This document shows, in pieces, positions 24,306-32,889 of a stretch of DNA of 47,415 nt (position 1 is the stretch's first letter; the number at the start of each line of letters is the position of its first letter). The translations under genes were made by a program, and so were the position numbers. This DNA comes from Streptomyces viridochromogenes DSM 40736 (GTDB lineage: Bacteria > Actinomycetota > Actinomycetes > Streptomycetales > Streptomycetaceae), in contig NZ_GG657757.1 in NCBI RefSeq assembly GCF_000158955.1, positions 6,913,778 to 6,961,192 on the forward strand. Direction: 5' to 3'. The notes beneath the pieces were generated by a model. That model saw only the letters and a list, made by a program, of their open reading frames with translations. It ran no database searches and was not told the origin of the DNA.

Positions 24306-27212
24306 GATCCGGCACTCCTTCTCGGTGAGGCGGTCCGTGTCCCCCGCGGTGCGGCTGCACACCACGCGGGTCGTGGAGGTGCCGTCACCGGCGCGGCGGA
24401 CCTCCTTGAGGACGATGCTGTGCCCGGTGCGGTCGCCGTACAGCGGCGCGCGGGTGAAGTCGATGGTGCCGGTGGCCATGCCCTCGATCTTGACGTTGCG
24501 CAGGTTCACCCAGGTCGAGGCGCGGCTCTGCGGCCGGTCGTCGCGGGTGGCCGCCCAGAACAGGGCGCGGGTCGCGTCGTGTGCCAGGGCGGTCTGGCCG
24601 CTGGCCAGGGCCGGGCTGTCGTAGCGCAGGCGGCGGCCTTTCAGCCCCGGCAGGTACTTCGCCGCGTCCAGGTAGAAGCCGGTCCTGGTGGCGGCCGTCC
24701 GCAGCTCGGCCAGGGCCGCGTGGTACAGCGTGACCTCCGGTGCGAGGGAGGCCCCGCCGCCGGTGAAGTCCGCCTTGGACAGGTCGTCGCCGGTGAGGAT
24801 GGCCAGGGGCTTCCCGGCGCAGCCCGACTCGGTGCCCAGCTGGGCCATCAGGGGGTCGACGTCCTCCACCCGGCCCGCGAAGTAGATCACGGACGGGACC
24901 CTGCCGTCACTGCAGATCTCCTGGGCGTGCGAGCGGAGTTCGGGCTTGCCGCCGCTGAGGGTGTAGCGGCGTGAATCGAGCAGGGTGAAGCCGTGTCGCC
25001 GCAGCATCCGCTCGCCGTAGCGCGCCTGTTCGTCGGTGTAGACGTCGTCGGTCTTCGCCGTGTCGCGGGCGAGGACGAGGGCGTACTGCCGTCGGTCCGG
25101 TGTGCGCAACTGAGCGGCGATCAGGCCGAGTTGCCGGGTCTGCCACTCGTCCGTGGCGGCCAGGCTGAACCAGTTGGCGAACTCGCGGGGCAGATAGGTG
25201 GCGGAGTTCGTGCCGGAGACGACAGGCAGACCGGCCTCCATCAGGGTGCGCGTCGTCGCTCGGCTCGACTTCAGGTCGCGGCCGGTACCGACGACCCCCA
25301 CGACGGTCGGGTCGTGGGCGGCGTATGCGGCGATCTGCTCGGCCATCACCTTCTGGCGGCCCAGGTCCACGCCGCCGTTGGCGATCAGGACGCGCAGCTT
25401 CACGCTGGAGTTCTCATTGATGACGGCCTGCGCCAGATATACGCCCGCGAGTTCCTCGGCGCCCTTCACGAGCGAGGAGCCGGCCGCCGGGTCGGCGCTG
25501 AGCGGCCCGGCGTAGACGACGGTGACGTACTTGCCGGCGTGGTGGGCCAGGACGTCCGCGTTCTGTCCAGCGATGCGGTCCTCCAGTTGGTCCACCGTCC
25601 AGGGCTTTTCGTCCTTGGCCTTCAGCATCGCGACCTCGCCGCGGGGCTGGGGCGCGGGCAGCCAGTCGGCGAAGCGGACGCCGTCCGTGGCTATGCCGAT
25701 GCACTCCGTGCCACCGCCGGGCGTCTGCTCGCGCCGGGTGTCCCGGTTGGCCGTCAGCACGGACGCCGAGCAGTACTGGTCGTGCAGGGCGTCGGCCCGC
25801 ATCACGGTGCCGACGGCCAGCAGGGCGATGACCAGGACCAGGGTGTGCAGGGCCCACACCAGCCGGGCGAGCGTGGGCCGGGCGGACGCCCGCAGATGGC
25901 GGCGGTGTTCCTCGACCGGGTCGAGCTGGTCGTGCGGCAGCGGGATCTTCATCACCCAGGGCAGGACGGACCGTTCCCGGCTGGGCGACTGCTCGGCGCG
26001 CAGGTTGCGCGCCCACTCCCGGTACCAGGTGCGCAGCCGCTCGCCGAACTTGGGCGGTGCGGCCTCCGGGGCGGGCGCCGCCTGGACCACGCTGCGCTCC
26101 AGGCGCGGTACGTCGTCCGTGCGCACCGCGGCGACCACGAGCAGCGGGTCGAGCTCGCTGCGCCGGCTGCGGACGTCGCTGACGGCCCGGATCAGTTCGA
26201 TGCCGCCGTTGCGGTCGTCCGCGTGCGGCAGGAACAGCATCGGCGGGCGGGGCCGCTTGAAGCCGCGCAGGTCCCAGCTCCAGCGGCGGTGGTTGTCCCG
26301 CAGGTCCTCCCGCAGCGCCAGCACGCACAGCTGGAGGTGGAAGTCACCGCCCGCCCGGAGCGCTTCGGCCACGTCGTACGCCCGGGCCGCGATCGCCTTC
26401 CAGGACCGCACCGGCCGCAGCAGCGAGACCTCGGTGGGATCCTCCTGGACGGCCGCCGCCCTGAGGAAGGTCGTCGTCATGAACCAGCGGCTCTCCCGGC
26501 GCAGCCACAGGAAGATCGGCGCCCGCCCCGGCAGGACGTAGTTGAGGACCGTCAGCAGGAGCAGGAAGACCAGACCGGCGCCCACCGCCACGTACCACTC
26601 GCTGCGGGCCAGCAGTGCCGCGAGCACGGTCACGAGGCTCGCCGGGAGGATGTGCGCCATGTCGAACAGCGGCAGCCCCGAGTGCCAGCGCGCGGTGTTC
26701 TTCGGCCGCCAGCGCTGCTGGGCCAGCTGGTTCAGCAGCCGCTGCCGCTGGTCCTGCCCGGCCTCGGGGCTGCCCGGGGCGGGCGCCGGCCAGCTGTCTC
26801 CGAGTGCCGCGACCGCGTCGTCGATGGCGTGCACCAGCCGCAGCCGCGGGAACGCGTAACGCCGGTAGACGGCCTTCGGGCCGCCCCATTTCTTCGGATC
26901 GCTCAGCGCCCGCACCATGGCGGCGGCCCGGCGCACCTCCGTGGCACCCTCGTAGGCGTCCTGCGCCACCGCGCAGCGCGTGCCGTGCGCCTCTTGGCCC
27001 GCGTACAGCTGCCGGACCAGCCCGGCCACCGCGTCATCGTCCCCGCTCTGCTGCCCGTGCACGACGAACACCGGCATCGGCGGTTCGATGCTCGTGCGGA
27101 AGTCCTGGATGAGGATCTCGAGCTGATTCTGGAGATGGACGCCGGCACCGCTCTCCGGATTGCCGTCATGCCCCCCAGGGCAGTCCGGCGGCGTGCGATC
27201 GTCGTTCACCAT
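24300..27212 (-). CDS. Large membrane receptor-like protein: cytoplasmic domain, three helices, C-terminal periplasmic-binding-protein domain
   Basis: A 970-residue protein, start ATG 27212. The N-terminal 180 residues are soluble (MPVFVVHGQQSGDDD at 46-60, where related STAND-type proteins have a P-loop; no GK[ST] is present). Two helices follow (about 188-204 and 207-227), then a second soluble region (230-445) with MLFLPHADDRNGGIELIRAV, then a third helix (about 449-470). The outside part starts with a Cys pair and from about residue 560 is a type I periplasmic-binding fold like Leu/Ile/Val-binding proteins: VTVVYAGPLS, VVGVVGTGRDLKSSRATTRT, AGLPVVSGTNSA, VIYFAGRVEDVDPLM. A ligand-sensing receptor signalling inward is likely, but no partner is obvious. 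Similar large fusions occur in Streptomyces as automatic 'substrate-binding' annotations. The gene is convergent with msrB. Confidence 0.78.
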   Translation of the reverse strand: MVNDDRTPPDCPGGHDGNPESGAGVHLQNQLEILIQDFRTSIEPPMPVFVVHGQQSGDDDAVAGLVRQLYAGQEAHGTRCAVAQDAYEGATEVRRAAAMVRALSDPKKWGGPKAVYRRYAFPRLRLVHAIDDAVAALGDSWPAPAPGSPEAGQDQRQRLLNQLAQQRWRPKNTARWHSGLPLFDMAHILPASLVTVLAALLARSEWYVAVGAGLVFLLLLTVLNYVLPGRAPIFLWLRRESRWFMTTTFLRAAAVQEDPTEVSLLRPVRSWKAIAARAYDVAEALRAGGDFHLQLCVLALREDLRDNHRRWSWDLRGFKRPRPPMLFLPHADDRNGGIELIRAVSDVRSRRSELDPLLVVAAVRTDDVPRLERSVVQAAPAPEAAPPKFGERLRTWYREWARNLRAEQSPSRERSVLPWVMKIPLPHDQLDPVEEHRRHLRASARPTLARLVWALHTLVLVIALLAVGTVMRADALHDQYCSASVLTANRDTRREQTPGGGTECIGIATDGVRFADWLPAPQPRGEVAMLKAKDEKPWTVDQLEDRIAGQNADVLAHHAGKYVTVVYAGPLSADPAAGSSLVKGAEELAGVYLAQAVINENSSVKLRVLIANGGVDLGRQKVMAEQIAAYAAHDPTVVGVVGTGRDLKSSRATTRTLMEAGLPVVSGTNSATYLPREFANWFSLAATDEWQTRQLGLIAAQLRTPDRRQYALVLARDTAKTDDVYTDEQARYGERMLRRHGFTLLDSRRYTLSGGKPELRSHAQEICSDGRVPSVIYFAGRVEDVDPLMAQLGTESGCAGKPLAILTGDDLSKADFTGGGASLAPEVTLYHAALAELRTAATRTGFYLDAAKYLPGLKGRRLRYDSPALASGQTALAHDATRALFWAATRDDRPQSRASTWVNLRNVKIEGMATGTIDFTRAPLYGDRTGHSIVLKEVRRAGDGTSTTRVVCSRTAGDTDRLTEKECRIG

Positions 27213-27384
27213 GGGCAACCCCCGTTCACCTTCGGTGACGAAGAGGCTAGCGGGTGCGCGTGGGGTGGGTGTGGGTGACGGACGAACTCGGCACTTTCGG
27301 GTGGCTCGCTCCGGCGCTTCTGAATGGTTGATCCACACCGCTGTATTGAGCGGTCGATGGGGCGTCGGGGGCCGGGGAGACGCC

Positions 27385-29751
27385 TCAGGGCCGGGCGATC
27401 TCGAACCAGACGACCTTGCCGGTGCCGAGCCGGGTCGCGCCCCAGCGCCGGGCCAGCCGGTTCACCAGGTACAGGCCGCGTCCGCCCTCGTCGGTGGCCC
27501 GGGCCTGCCGCAGCCGCGGCAACTGGGGGACGTCGTCGCCGACTTCGCAGCGCAGGACGTCGGTGCGCAGCAGGCGGAGGCTGATGGGCAGGGAGGCGTG
27601 CCGTACGGCGTTGGTGACGACCTCGCTGACGAGCAGTTCGACGGAGTCGCCGAGTTCCTCCAGGCCCCACCGGGCCAGGGCGCGCCGGGTCAGGCGGCGG
27701 GCCCGGCCGGGGGCGGTGTCCTCCGGGTCGAGGAACCAGTAGGCCACGTCGCCGGCCGCGATCCCCTCGAAGCGGGCGGCGAGCAGCGCGACGTCGTCGT
27801 CCCGGTCACCCGGGCCGAGCATGTCGAGCACCTCGTCGCACAGCGCTTCCAGCGAGGGCGTCCGGTCGGGCCCGGCGCGCAGGGCGGTGGCCTCCGCCTT
27901 CTCGCGCAGCTGCTCGATACCGGTCCACACGTCCCTGAGACGGGACTCGACCAGACCGTCGGTGTACAGCAGCAGGGACGCGCCCGTGGGGGCGTCGAGT
28001 TCGACCGCCTCGAAGTCGACACCGCCGACCCCGATCGGCGCGCCGGGCGGCACACGGAGCACCTCGGCCCGGCCGCCCTGGTGGAGCAGGACGGGGGGCG
28101 GGTGACCGGCGTTGGCGATGGTGATGCGGTGCGATACCGGGTCGTAGACGGCGTACAGGCAGGTCGCCATGTGCTCGGCACCGAGGCGCTGGGCCTGTTC
28201 GTCGATGTGGTGCAGGACCTCCTGCGGCGGCAGGTCGAGCCCGGCGAGCGTCTGGGCGGTGGTGCGCAGCTGGCCCATGATGGCGGCGGAGGTCATGGAG
28301 TGACCCATGACGTCGCCGACGACGAGGGCGACACGGTTGCCCGGCAGCGGGATCACGTCGTACCAGTCGCCGCCCACGCGGGCCGATTCGGCGGCGGGCA
28401 GATAGCGCGCGGCGAGCCGGACACCGGCGGGGCTGGGCAGGGTCTCGGGCAGCATGGTGCGCTGGAGCTCGTCCGCGATGTAGGCCTCCCGGCCGTAGAG
28501 GACGGCCTTGTCGATGCCGAGGGCACTGTGTGTCGCGAGCTGTGCGGCGACGAGGAGGTCGGCGGCCTCGAACGGCGCGCTTGCGGGGCGGCGCAGGAAC
28601 ACGGCCGCGCCGATGACCCGGCGCCGGCCGCGCAGCGGCGCGAGGATCGCGCGCTGTCCCTCCGGCACGGTGAACTCGACGCCGTCGCCGAGCAGTTCGG
28701 ACAGGGCGGCCCGCGCCGCGGGGGCGTCGGTGAACACCGGGCGCACGCCCCGCAGCACCTCGGCCAGTGCGCTGCCGGGCCGTACCTCGCACAACTCGGC
28801 GGCCCCGGGGTCCGCGAGCGGCACCGCGTCCGAACCCTCCTCCGTCGGGAACCGCTCGTCGCGGAACAGCCGCAGCGCCACGGGGCCGGCGTGCCGCTCG
28901 TCGCCGACCGGCAGCGGTTCGCGCAGGTGGACGCGGACCGCCTCCGCGAAGGTGGGCACCACGGCCCGGCACAGCCCGGTCAGGATCTCGTCCAGCTCCA
29001 TGGCGCGGCTGATCCGCCGGGTCGCGGCACCCACGAACCGCAGCCGGTCCCCGTCCCGCCGCGTCGGCGTGGAGGCCGGTGCCGGAGTGGGCGGGGCAGG
29101 CGGTGGCCCGCTCACGCCCAGCGCGGCATGGGCCGCCAGCTCGCAGAGCACCTGCCGGTCCTCCGTACGGAAGACCTCCCGGTCCGGCCGCCGCAGGAAC
29201 AGGGCGGCACCCGCCGCTCCGTGAGCACCGGCCAGGGGGACGAGCAGCACCCGGTTCCCCTCCGGCAGCCGGGCGTTCGGCCCCAGCAGCTCGCCCAGCG
29301 CCGGATCCAGGTCGTTGGAGTCCCTGCCCAGCGCCTCGCCCGCCTGGAGGACCTTCGCCAGTACGCCGGACTCCGCCATCGGCACGGTGACGCGCGCCGC
29401 CCCGCCCATCGCGCCGTCGAGCCCCTCCCGCGGTCCGGGCTGCCACAGCGCACCCGCGTCGGGCGAAGGGTCGGCCGGGAGGTACGGGGCGACGGCGGCA
29501 GCCGGGGCCGGGCGCGACCCGGCGGTCCCCGTGGGGCGGCAGCCGCTGCCGCTCAAGTGCAGTCGCGCCCCGGAAGAAGTCCCGGAAGTCCCGGAACCCT
29601 TCTGGTCCGGAGCGGCGAGATACACGACGAGGGCGTCCGCGACGGACGGCACCGTCGTCCCGCAGAGCTCCTGGAGCACCTGCGCCGGATCCCCGGCGCG
29701 CGCGACACGACGTACCGCGTGGGTGAGAAAGCGTTTGGGGTCGGGCCGCAT
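27385..29751 (-). CDS. Multidomain regulator: GAF-GAF-SpoIIE phosphatase-HATPase
   Basis: A 788-residue protein. Two GAF-like sensory regions are in order: about 10-150 (GTTVPSVADALVVYLAAPD) and about 235-390 (TRRISRAMELDEILTGLCRAVVPTF). A PP2C/SpoIIE phosphatase follows (about 405-600) with VGGDWYDVIPL, VVGDVMGHS and LLYTDGLVESR, giving the metal-binding Asp residues. A RsbW-type kinase/anti-sigma ATPase ends it (about 640-788) with ELLVSEVVTNAVRHA and DEGGRGLYLVNRLA. Such proteins regulate alternative sigma factors or anti-anti-sigma factors by partner switching. The ATG at 29751 has AGGA eight bases upstream; upstream bases overlap a decayed beta-galactosidase, so earlier starts are unlikely. 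No sigma factor or anti-anti-sigma gene is adjacent. Confidence 0.85.
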   Translation of the reverse strand: MRPDPKRFLTHAVRRVARAGDPAQVLQELCGTTVPSVADALVVYLAAPDQKGSGTSGTSSGARLHLSGSGCRPTGTAGSRPAPAAAVAPYLPADPSPDAGALWQPGPREGLDGAMGGAARVTVPMAESGVLAKVLQAGEALGRDSNDLDPALGELLGPNARLPEGNRVLLVPLAGAHGAAGAALFLRRPDREVFRTEDRQVLCELAAHAALGVSGPPPAPPTPAPASTPTRRDGDRLRFVGAATRRISRAMELDEILTGLCRAVVPTFAEAVRVHLREPLPVGDERHAGPVALRLFRDERFPTEEGSDAVPLADPGAAELCEVRPGSALAEVLRGVRPVFTDAPAARAALSELLGDGVEFTVPEGQRAILAPLRGRRRVIGAAVFLRRPASAPFEAADLLVAAQLATHSALGIDKAVLYGREAYIADELQRTMLPETLPSPAGVRLAARYLPAAESARVGGDWYDVIPLPGNRVALVVGDVMGHSMTSAAIMGQLRTTAQTLAGLDLPPQEVLHHIDEQAQRLGAEHMATCLYAVYDPVSHRITIANAGHPPPVLLHQGGRAEVLRVPPGAPIGVGGVDFEAVELDAPTGASLLLYTDGLVESRLRDVWTGIEQLREKAEATALRAGPDRTPSLEALCDEVLDMLGPGDRDDDVALLAARFEGIAAGDVAYWFLDPEDTAPGRARRLTRRALARWGLEELGDSVELLVSEVVTNAVRHASLPISLRLLRTDVLRCEVGDDVPQLPRLRQARATDEGGRGLYLVNRLARRWGATRLGTGKVVWFEIARP

Positions 29752-29893
29752 CGCCCACATCCTGCGCGAGGCAGGGGGTTCTGTCCAGCCGTAGGCGGCA
29801 GCCAACCCTTCGGGACTTCGGTCCAGTTGGCGGACCGGGCCCGGCCCCTGGCGCCGAGCCCGCGCACCCGGACCCCGTGCGCCGGGAAAGCGG

Positions 29894-30167
29894 TTCCGCA
29901 CGAACCGGCTCACCACCGAGTTCATCGCCCGGCAGGCCGGCATCGTCCGCGAGTACGGCCGCCCCGGCCAACTCGTCACGACCTGTATTCACCTCGGCTA
30001 CCGCCCGGGACGGTCGCCGGGTGCGCTTCCTGCACAACTGGTCGTGGGACGAGGTGTCCGTGCCGGTGCCCGCGGCCGTGCGGGACGTGCTGTCGGAGAC
30101 CGCGTACGCCGAGGCGGTGCCGCTCGGCCCGTGGGACGTGAAGGTGCTTCAGGACGAGGTGTCCTAG
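29894..30167 (+). pseudogene. Decayed GH42-type beta-galactosidase remnant (two joined fragments)
   Basis: Frame 2 at 29894-29986 encodes FRTNRLTTEFIARQAGIVRE, then YGRPGQLVTTC, which resembles the middle of Streptomyces GH42 beta-galactosidases. A different frame from about 30003 to the stop at 30165-30167 encodes RRVRFLHNWSWDEVSVPVPA then VRDVLSETAY and LGPWDVKVLQDE, which resembles the extreme C-terminal domain of the same family. The two pieces would be hundreds of residues apart in an intact enzyme, so an internal deletion has joined them out of frame, and the N-terminal part is gone. The remnant is divergent from the SpoIIE-type regulator and may form part of its upstream region. Confidence 0.62.
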
Positions 30168-30294
30168 CAACCATCCTTTCCGGCAGGGGAGTTCCGGCCG
30201 CCTGTTCGCTGGGCATCGTGTCAGGGGCGTGGGCCGCGCCGCCTCGGAGGGGGAGCGGGCGGGCCCTGTCGGCCGGGCGAAGGGATGGGAAGCC

Positions 30295-31233
30295 ATGACG
30301 TCACCGCTGCCCCCGGGAGAGACGCTGCCACAGCCGGTGCTGAACCCGCCGGCGTCGGTCGCGGTGTTCCTGGTAGCCACGATCGACACCGGCGGGGAAG
30401 CGGCCGTACGGGAGGTGCTGGGGGCCCTCGCGGGACTGGTACGGTCCGTCGGCTTCCCGAGCCCCGACGGCGGCCTCGGCTGCGTCGCCGGCATCGGATC
30501 CCGGGCCTGGGGCCGGCTGTTCGGCGGCCCCAGGCCCGCCGAACTGCACCCGTTCCGCGAACTGGCCGGGCCCCGGCACCACGCGCCGTCGACCCCCGGC
30601 GACCTGTTCTTCCACATCAAGGCCGCCCGTACCGACCTGTGCTTCGCCCTCGCCGCCGAGCTCATGCGGCGGCTGCGCGGCACGGTCACCGTGCGGGACG
30701 AGACGCAGGCCTTCTCGTACTTCGACTCGCGCAACGTCCTCGGCTTCGTCGACGGCACCGAGAACCCCGTCGGGCCGGCAGCGGCCGACGCGGCGCTGGT
30801 GGGCGAGGAGGATCCCGCCTTCCGCGGCGGGAGCTACGCCGTCGTGCAGAAGTACCTGCACGACGTGGACGCCTGGGAGGCCCTCGCCGTCGAGGCGCAG
30901 GAGAAGGTGATCGGCCGCACCAAGCTCACCAACCTCGAACTCGACGCGCCCGGCTCCCACAAGGACGTCAACACCGTCCTCGGCCCGGACGGCTCCGAGC
31001 AGCGGATACTGCGCGCCGCGATGCCGTTCGGCAGGCCCGGGCACGGCGAGTTCGGCACGTACTTCGTGGCCTACGCGCGCACGCCCGGGATCCCCGAGAC
31101 GATGCTGCGCAAGATGTTCCTCGGCGGGCCGGGCTCGGGCCCCGACCCGCTGCTGGACTACTCACGGGCCGTCACCGGCAGCCTCTTCTTCGTCCCCTCG
31201 GCGGGGTTCCTGGAGGCTCTGCCGGAGGGCTGA
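30295..31233 (+). CDS. DyP-type (dye-decolorising) heme peroxidase
   Basis: A 312-residue heme peroxidase of the YfeX/DyPB-like short class. It contains the DyP fingerprint FDSRNVLGFVDGTENP (GxxDG, with the catalytic Asp), a following GSYAVVQKYLHD strand, IGRTKLTNLELD, AGSH-like PGSHKDVN and the C-terminal heme-pocket region LRAAMPFG and FVAYARTPGI. There is no Tat signal, so it is cytoplasmic, unlike EfeB. I see no C-terminal encapsulin-targeting tail. The ATG at 30295 has GGGAAG close by. The gene is convergent with the MOSC gene 26 bases downstream. Confidence 0.9.
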   Translation: MTSPLPPGETLPQPVLNPPASVAVFLVATIDTGGEAAVREVLGALAGLVRSVGFPSPDGGLGCVAGIGSRAWGRLFGGPRPAELHPFRELAGPRHHAPSTPGDLFFHIKAARTDLCFALAAELMRRLRGTVTVRDETQAFSYFDSRNVLGFVDGTENPVGPAAADAALVGEEDPAFRGGSYAVVQKYLHDVDAWEALAVEAQEKVIGRTKLTNLELDAPGSHKDVNTVLGPDGSEQRILRAAMPFGRPGHGEFGTYFVAYARTPGIPETMLRKMFLGGPGSGPDPLLDYSRAVTGSLFFVPSAGFLEALPEG

Positions 31234-31259
31234 CGGCCGGACCGCTCGGTCAGACTCGG

Positions 31260-31802
31260 TCAGACGCGCTCCAGCGGCCGGTGCGGTTCGGCCGGCAGCC
31301 GGACCTCGATCGGGTCGCCGGGGCGCACCACCCCGCCCTCCCGCACGACGCTCATGATGCCGGCCTTGCGCACCACCCGGCCGCTCGCGTCACGGCCGAC
31401 GACCTGTTTCAGCAGCCCGTCCTGGAAGGCGTCGATCTGCAGGCAGGGGTTGCGCAGGCCGGTCACCTCCAGCACCGCGGTGTCACCGATCCGCAGCAGC
31501 GTGCCGACCGGCAGGCCCAGCAGGTCGATGCCGCGCGTGGTGATGTTCTCCCCGAGCGCGCCGGGCGCCACCTCGAAGCCCGCCTCGCCGACCTCGGCGA
31601 ACAACTCCTCGTGGATGAGGTGCACCTGTCGCAGATTGGGCTGGGTGGGATCCTGCGCGATCCGCGAACGGTGCTTGACCGTCACCCCCGCGTGCACGTC
31701 GCCCTCCACCCCGAGCCCTTCGAGCAGCGTGATGCTGTCCCTGTTCGGCTTGGTGAACGAGTACACCCCGTTGCTGCTGACCGCCGTCACCGTCGCGTTC
31801 AC
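31260..31802 (-). CDS. MOSC domain protein
   Basis: A 180-residue MOSC-domain protein related to molybdenum-cofactor sulfurase C-terminal domains and YiiM-type proteins. Features are the N-terminal AVSSNGVYSFTKP, GLGVEGDVHAGVTVKHR, FEVAPGALGENITTRGIDL and the Cys in GLRNPCLQIDAFQ, which may carry sulfur. MOSC proteins transfer sulfur or detoxify N-hydroxylated bases with Mo cofactor. The GTG at 31802 follows AAGGGGG nine bases upstream. It is the last in a run of five minus-strand genes that starts with the ferric-reductase-like gene, but gaps of 67-83 bases make cotranscription uncertain. Confidence 0.85.
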   Translation of the reverse strand: MNATVTAVSSNGVYSFTKPNRDSITLLEGLGVEGDVHAGVTVKHRSRIAQDPTQPNLRQVHLIHEELFAEVGEAGFEVAPGALGENITTRGIDLLGLPVGTLLRIGDTAVLEVTGLRNPCLQIDAFQDGLLKQVVGRDASGRVVRKAGIMSVVREGGVVRPGDPIEVRLPAEPHRPLERV

Positions 31803-31885
31803 GCGTCCGGTCCCCCTTACCCGTTGGCAGTGATCCACCAGGAGCCTAACGCGTGCGCAGGTCTCGCACCGGGCGCAGCCGGCGG

Positions 31886-32101
31886 TCACCGCCCCAGGCG
31901 TTCTGCCGCAGCACACGCCTGCTCAGACGTCATGTTCCGCAGGAGCAGTGGGTCGATGAGCTGCCCGGGGCATCCCTCATCGTGCCGTGGCTGGGCGGCC
32001 CGTATACGCCGTTCAGAGTTCGACTCACTTCGGCCGGCAACCGAGAAATGACACACCGGGCACTGGAATTGGTATCCCCGCCCGGAGAAGTACACGGTCA
32101 T
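31886..32101 (-). CDS. Small CxxC...HxxxC protein, probable zinc-binding
   Basis: A 71-residue protein, ATG at 32101 preceded by AAAGAGGTG. It begins MTVYFSGRGYQFQCPVCHFS, giving Cys14 and Cys17, then RHDEGC about 22 residues later, so a CxxC-H-C zinc site is possible. The rest (MTSEQACAAAERLGR) is a short amphipathic helix. It is not a family I recognise. It lies between the ApbE and MOSC genes on the same strand. Coding potential is supported by the ribosome-binding site and ordered cysteines, but a chance reading frame is not ruled out. Confidence 0.55.
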   Translation of the reverse strand: MTVYFSGRGYQFQCPVCHFSVAGRSESNSERRIRAAQPRHDEGCPGQLIDPLLLRNMTSEQACAAAERLGR

Positions 32102-32168
32102 GGCACACCTCTTTCGGAAGCCCCTCCCAACTTCGGTGGCGGATGCCGAAGGCATGGGCGACCAGGTA

Positions 32169-32885
32169 CTACCGATAGACGGGAAACCCCGCCGACCGCA
32201 GCACCCGCCGCCCCGCGTCCACTGCGAAGACCTCACAACCCGCCCGTTCCGCCGCCCACTCGACCCCCTCGGCGCCCATCGCGAAGGCCGCTGTCGCCAC
32301 GGTGTCGGCCTCGGTGAGGGTGGGGGCGACGACCGTGAGGCTCAGGAGCCCGGTCGCCGGGCGGCCCGTGCGGCCGTCGATGATGTGGTCGCCGCGCTCG
32401 TAGCGGGCGGAGGTCGCGACGGCCCGGTCCGTGAGGTCCAGCACCGTGCACAACCGGTCGGCGTGCTCGGGATGCCGTACCCCCACCCGCCAGGGGCCAC
32501 CGGCGGCGACGACGTCACCGCCCGCGTTGAGACAGAAGCGCCGGGCCCCGGCCGCCGCCAGCAGCTCGGCGCCCTTCTGCACCGACCAGCCCTTCACCAC
32601 GGCGCACGGGTCGAGGCGGCGACCGGGCAGACGTACGTCGAAGGCGCCCCCGGTGGTGACCCGGTACTCCTCGCACAGGCCCAGGACCTCCCGCAGCTCG
32701 GGGCCGGGCTCGCGCACCTCCCCGCGGTCCAGCCGGGACACCTCGCTGTCCGGCCGGAACGGGCTGAACCGCGCGTCGACCGCGCGCAGCCAGGCGAAGA
32801 GTCCGTCCACCGGTGCCTCGGGGAAGTCCTCGTCATCGATCCGCACCGACACCGGGAACCCCATGACGTGCTCGACGCGCCGCAT
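32169..32885 (-). CDS. FAD:protein FMN transferase (ApbE-like)
   Basis: A 238-residue ApbE-family protein, which attaches FMN from FAD to a Thr of partner proteins using Mg2+. Conserved parts are FSPFRPDSEVSRLDRGE, GAFDVRL, LDPCAVVKGWSVQKGAELL (the usual D-x-x-A/G-x-x-KG flavin-site motif), FCLNAGGDVVA, ATSARYERGDHIIDGRTG and a late EADTVATAAFAMG. There is no signal peptide, so it is presumably cytoplasmic or the start has been shortened. The ATG at 32885 is four bases from the FMN-binding protein's stop, so the two are one operon. The upstream neighbour has the target motif SGATITS. Confidence 0.88.
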   Translation of the reverse strand: MRRVEHVMGFPVSVRIDDEDFPEAPVDGLFAWLRAVDARFSPFRPDSEVSRLDRGEVREPGPELREVLGLCEEYRVTTGGAFDVRLPGRRLDPCAVVKGWSVQKGAELLAAAGARRFCLNAGGDVVAAGGPWRVGVRHPEHADRLCTVLDLTDRAVATSARYERGDHIIDGRTGRPATGLLSLTVVAPTLTEADTVATAAFAMGAEGVEWAAERAGCEVFAVDAGRRVLRSAGFPVYR

Positions 32886-32889
32886 GGGC

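Noticed and set aside
24993..30141. Very long open frames on the plus strand opposite the receptor-like and SpoIIE-type genes (761 and 993 codons)
   Set aside because: They mirror GC-rich genes on the other strand, have Arg/Gly/Pro/Gln-rich composition without domains, and lack ribosome-binding sites. The recognised proteins are on the minus strand.
30295..31233. DyP peroxidase as EfeB of an EfeUOB iron system
   Set aside because: It has no Tat signal and no efeU or efeO neighbour; the short sequence fits the cytoplasmic DyP class.
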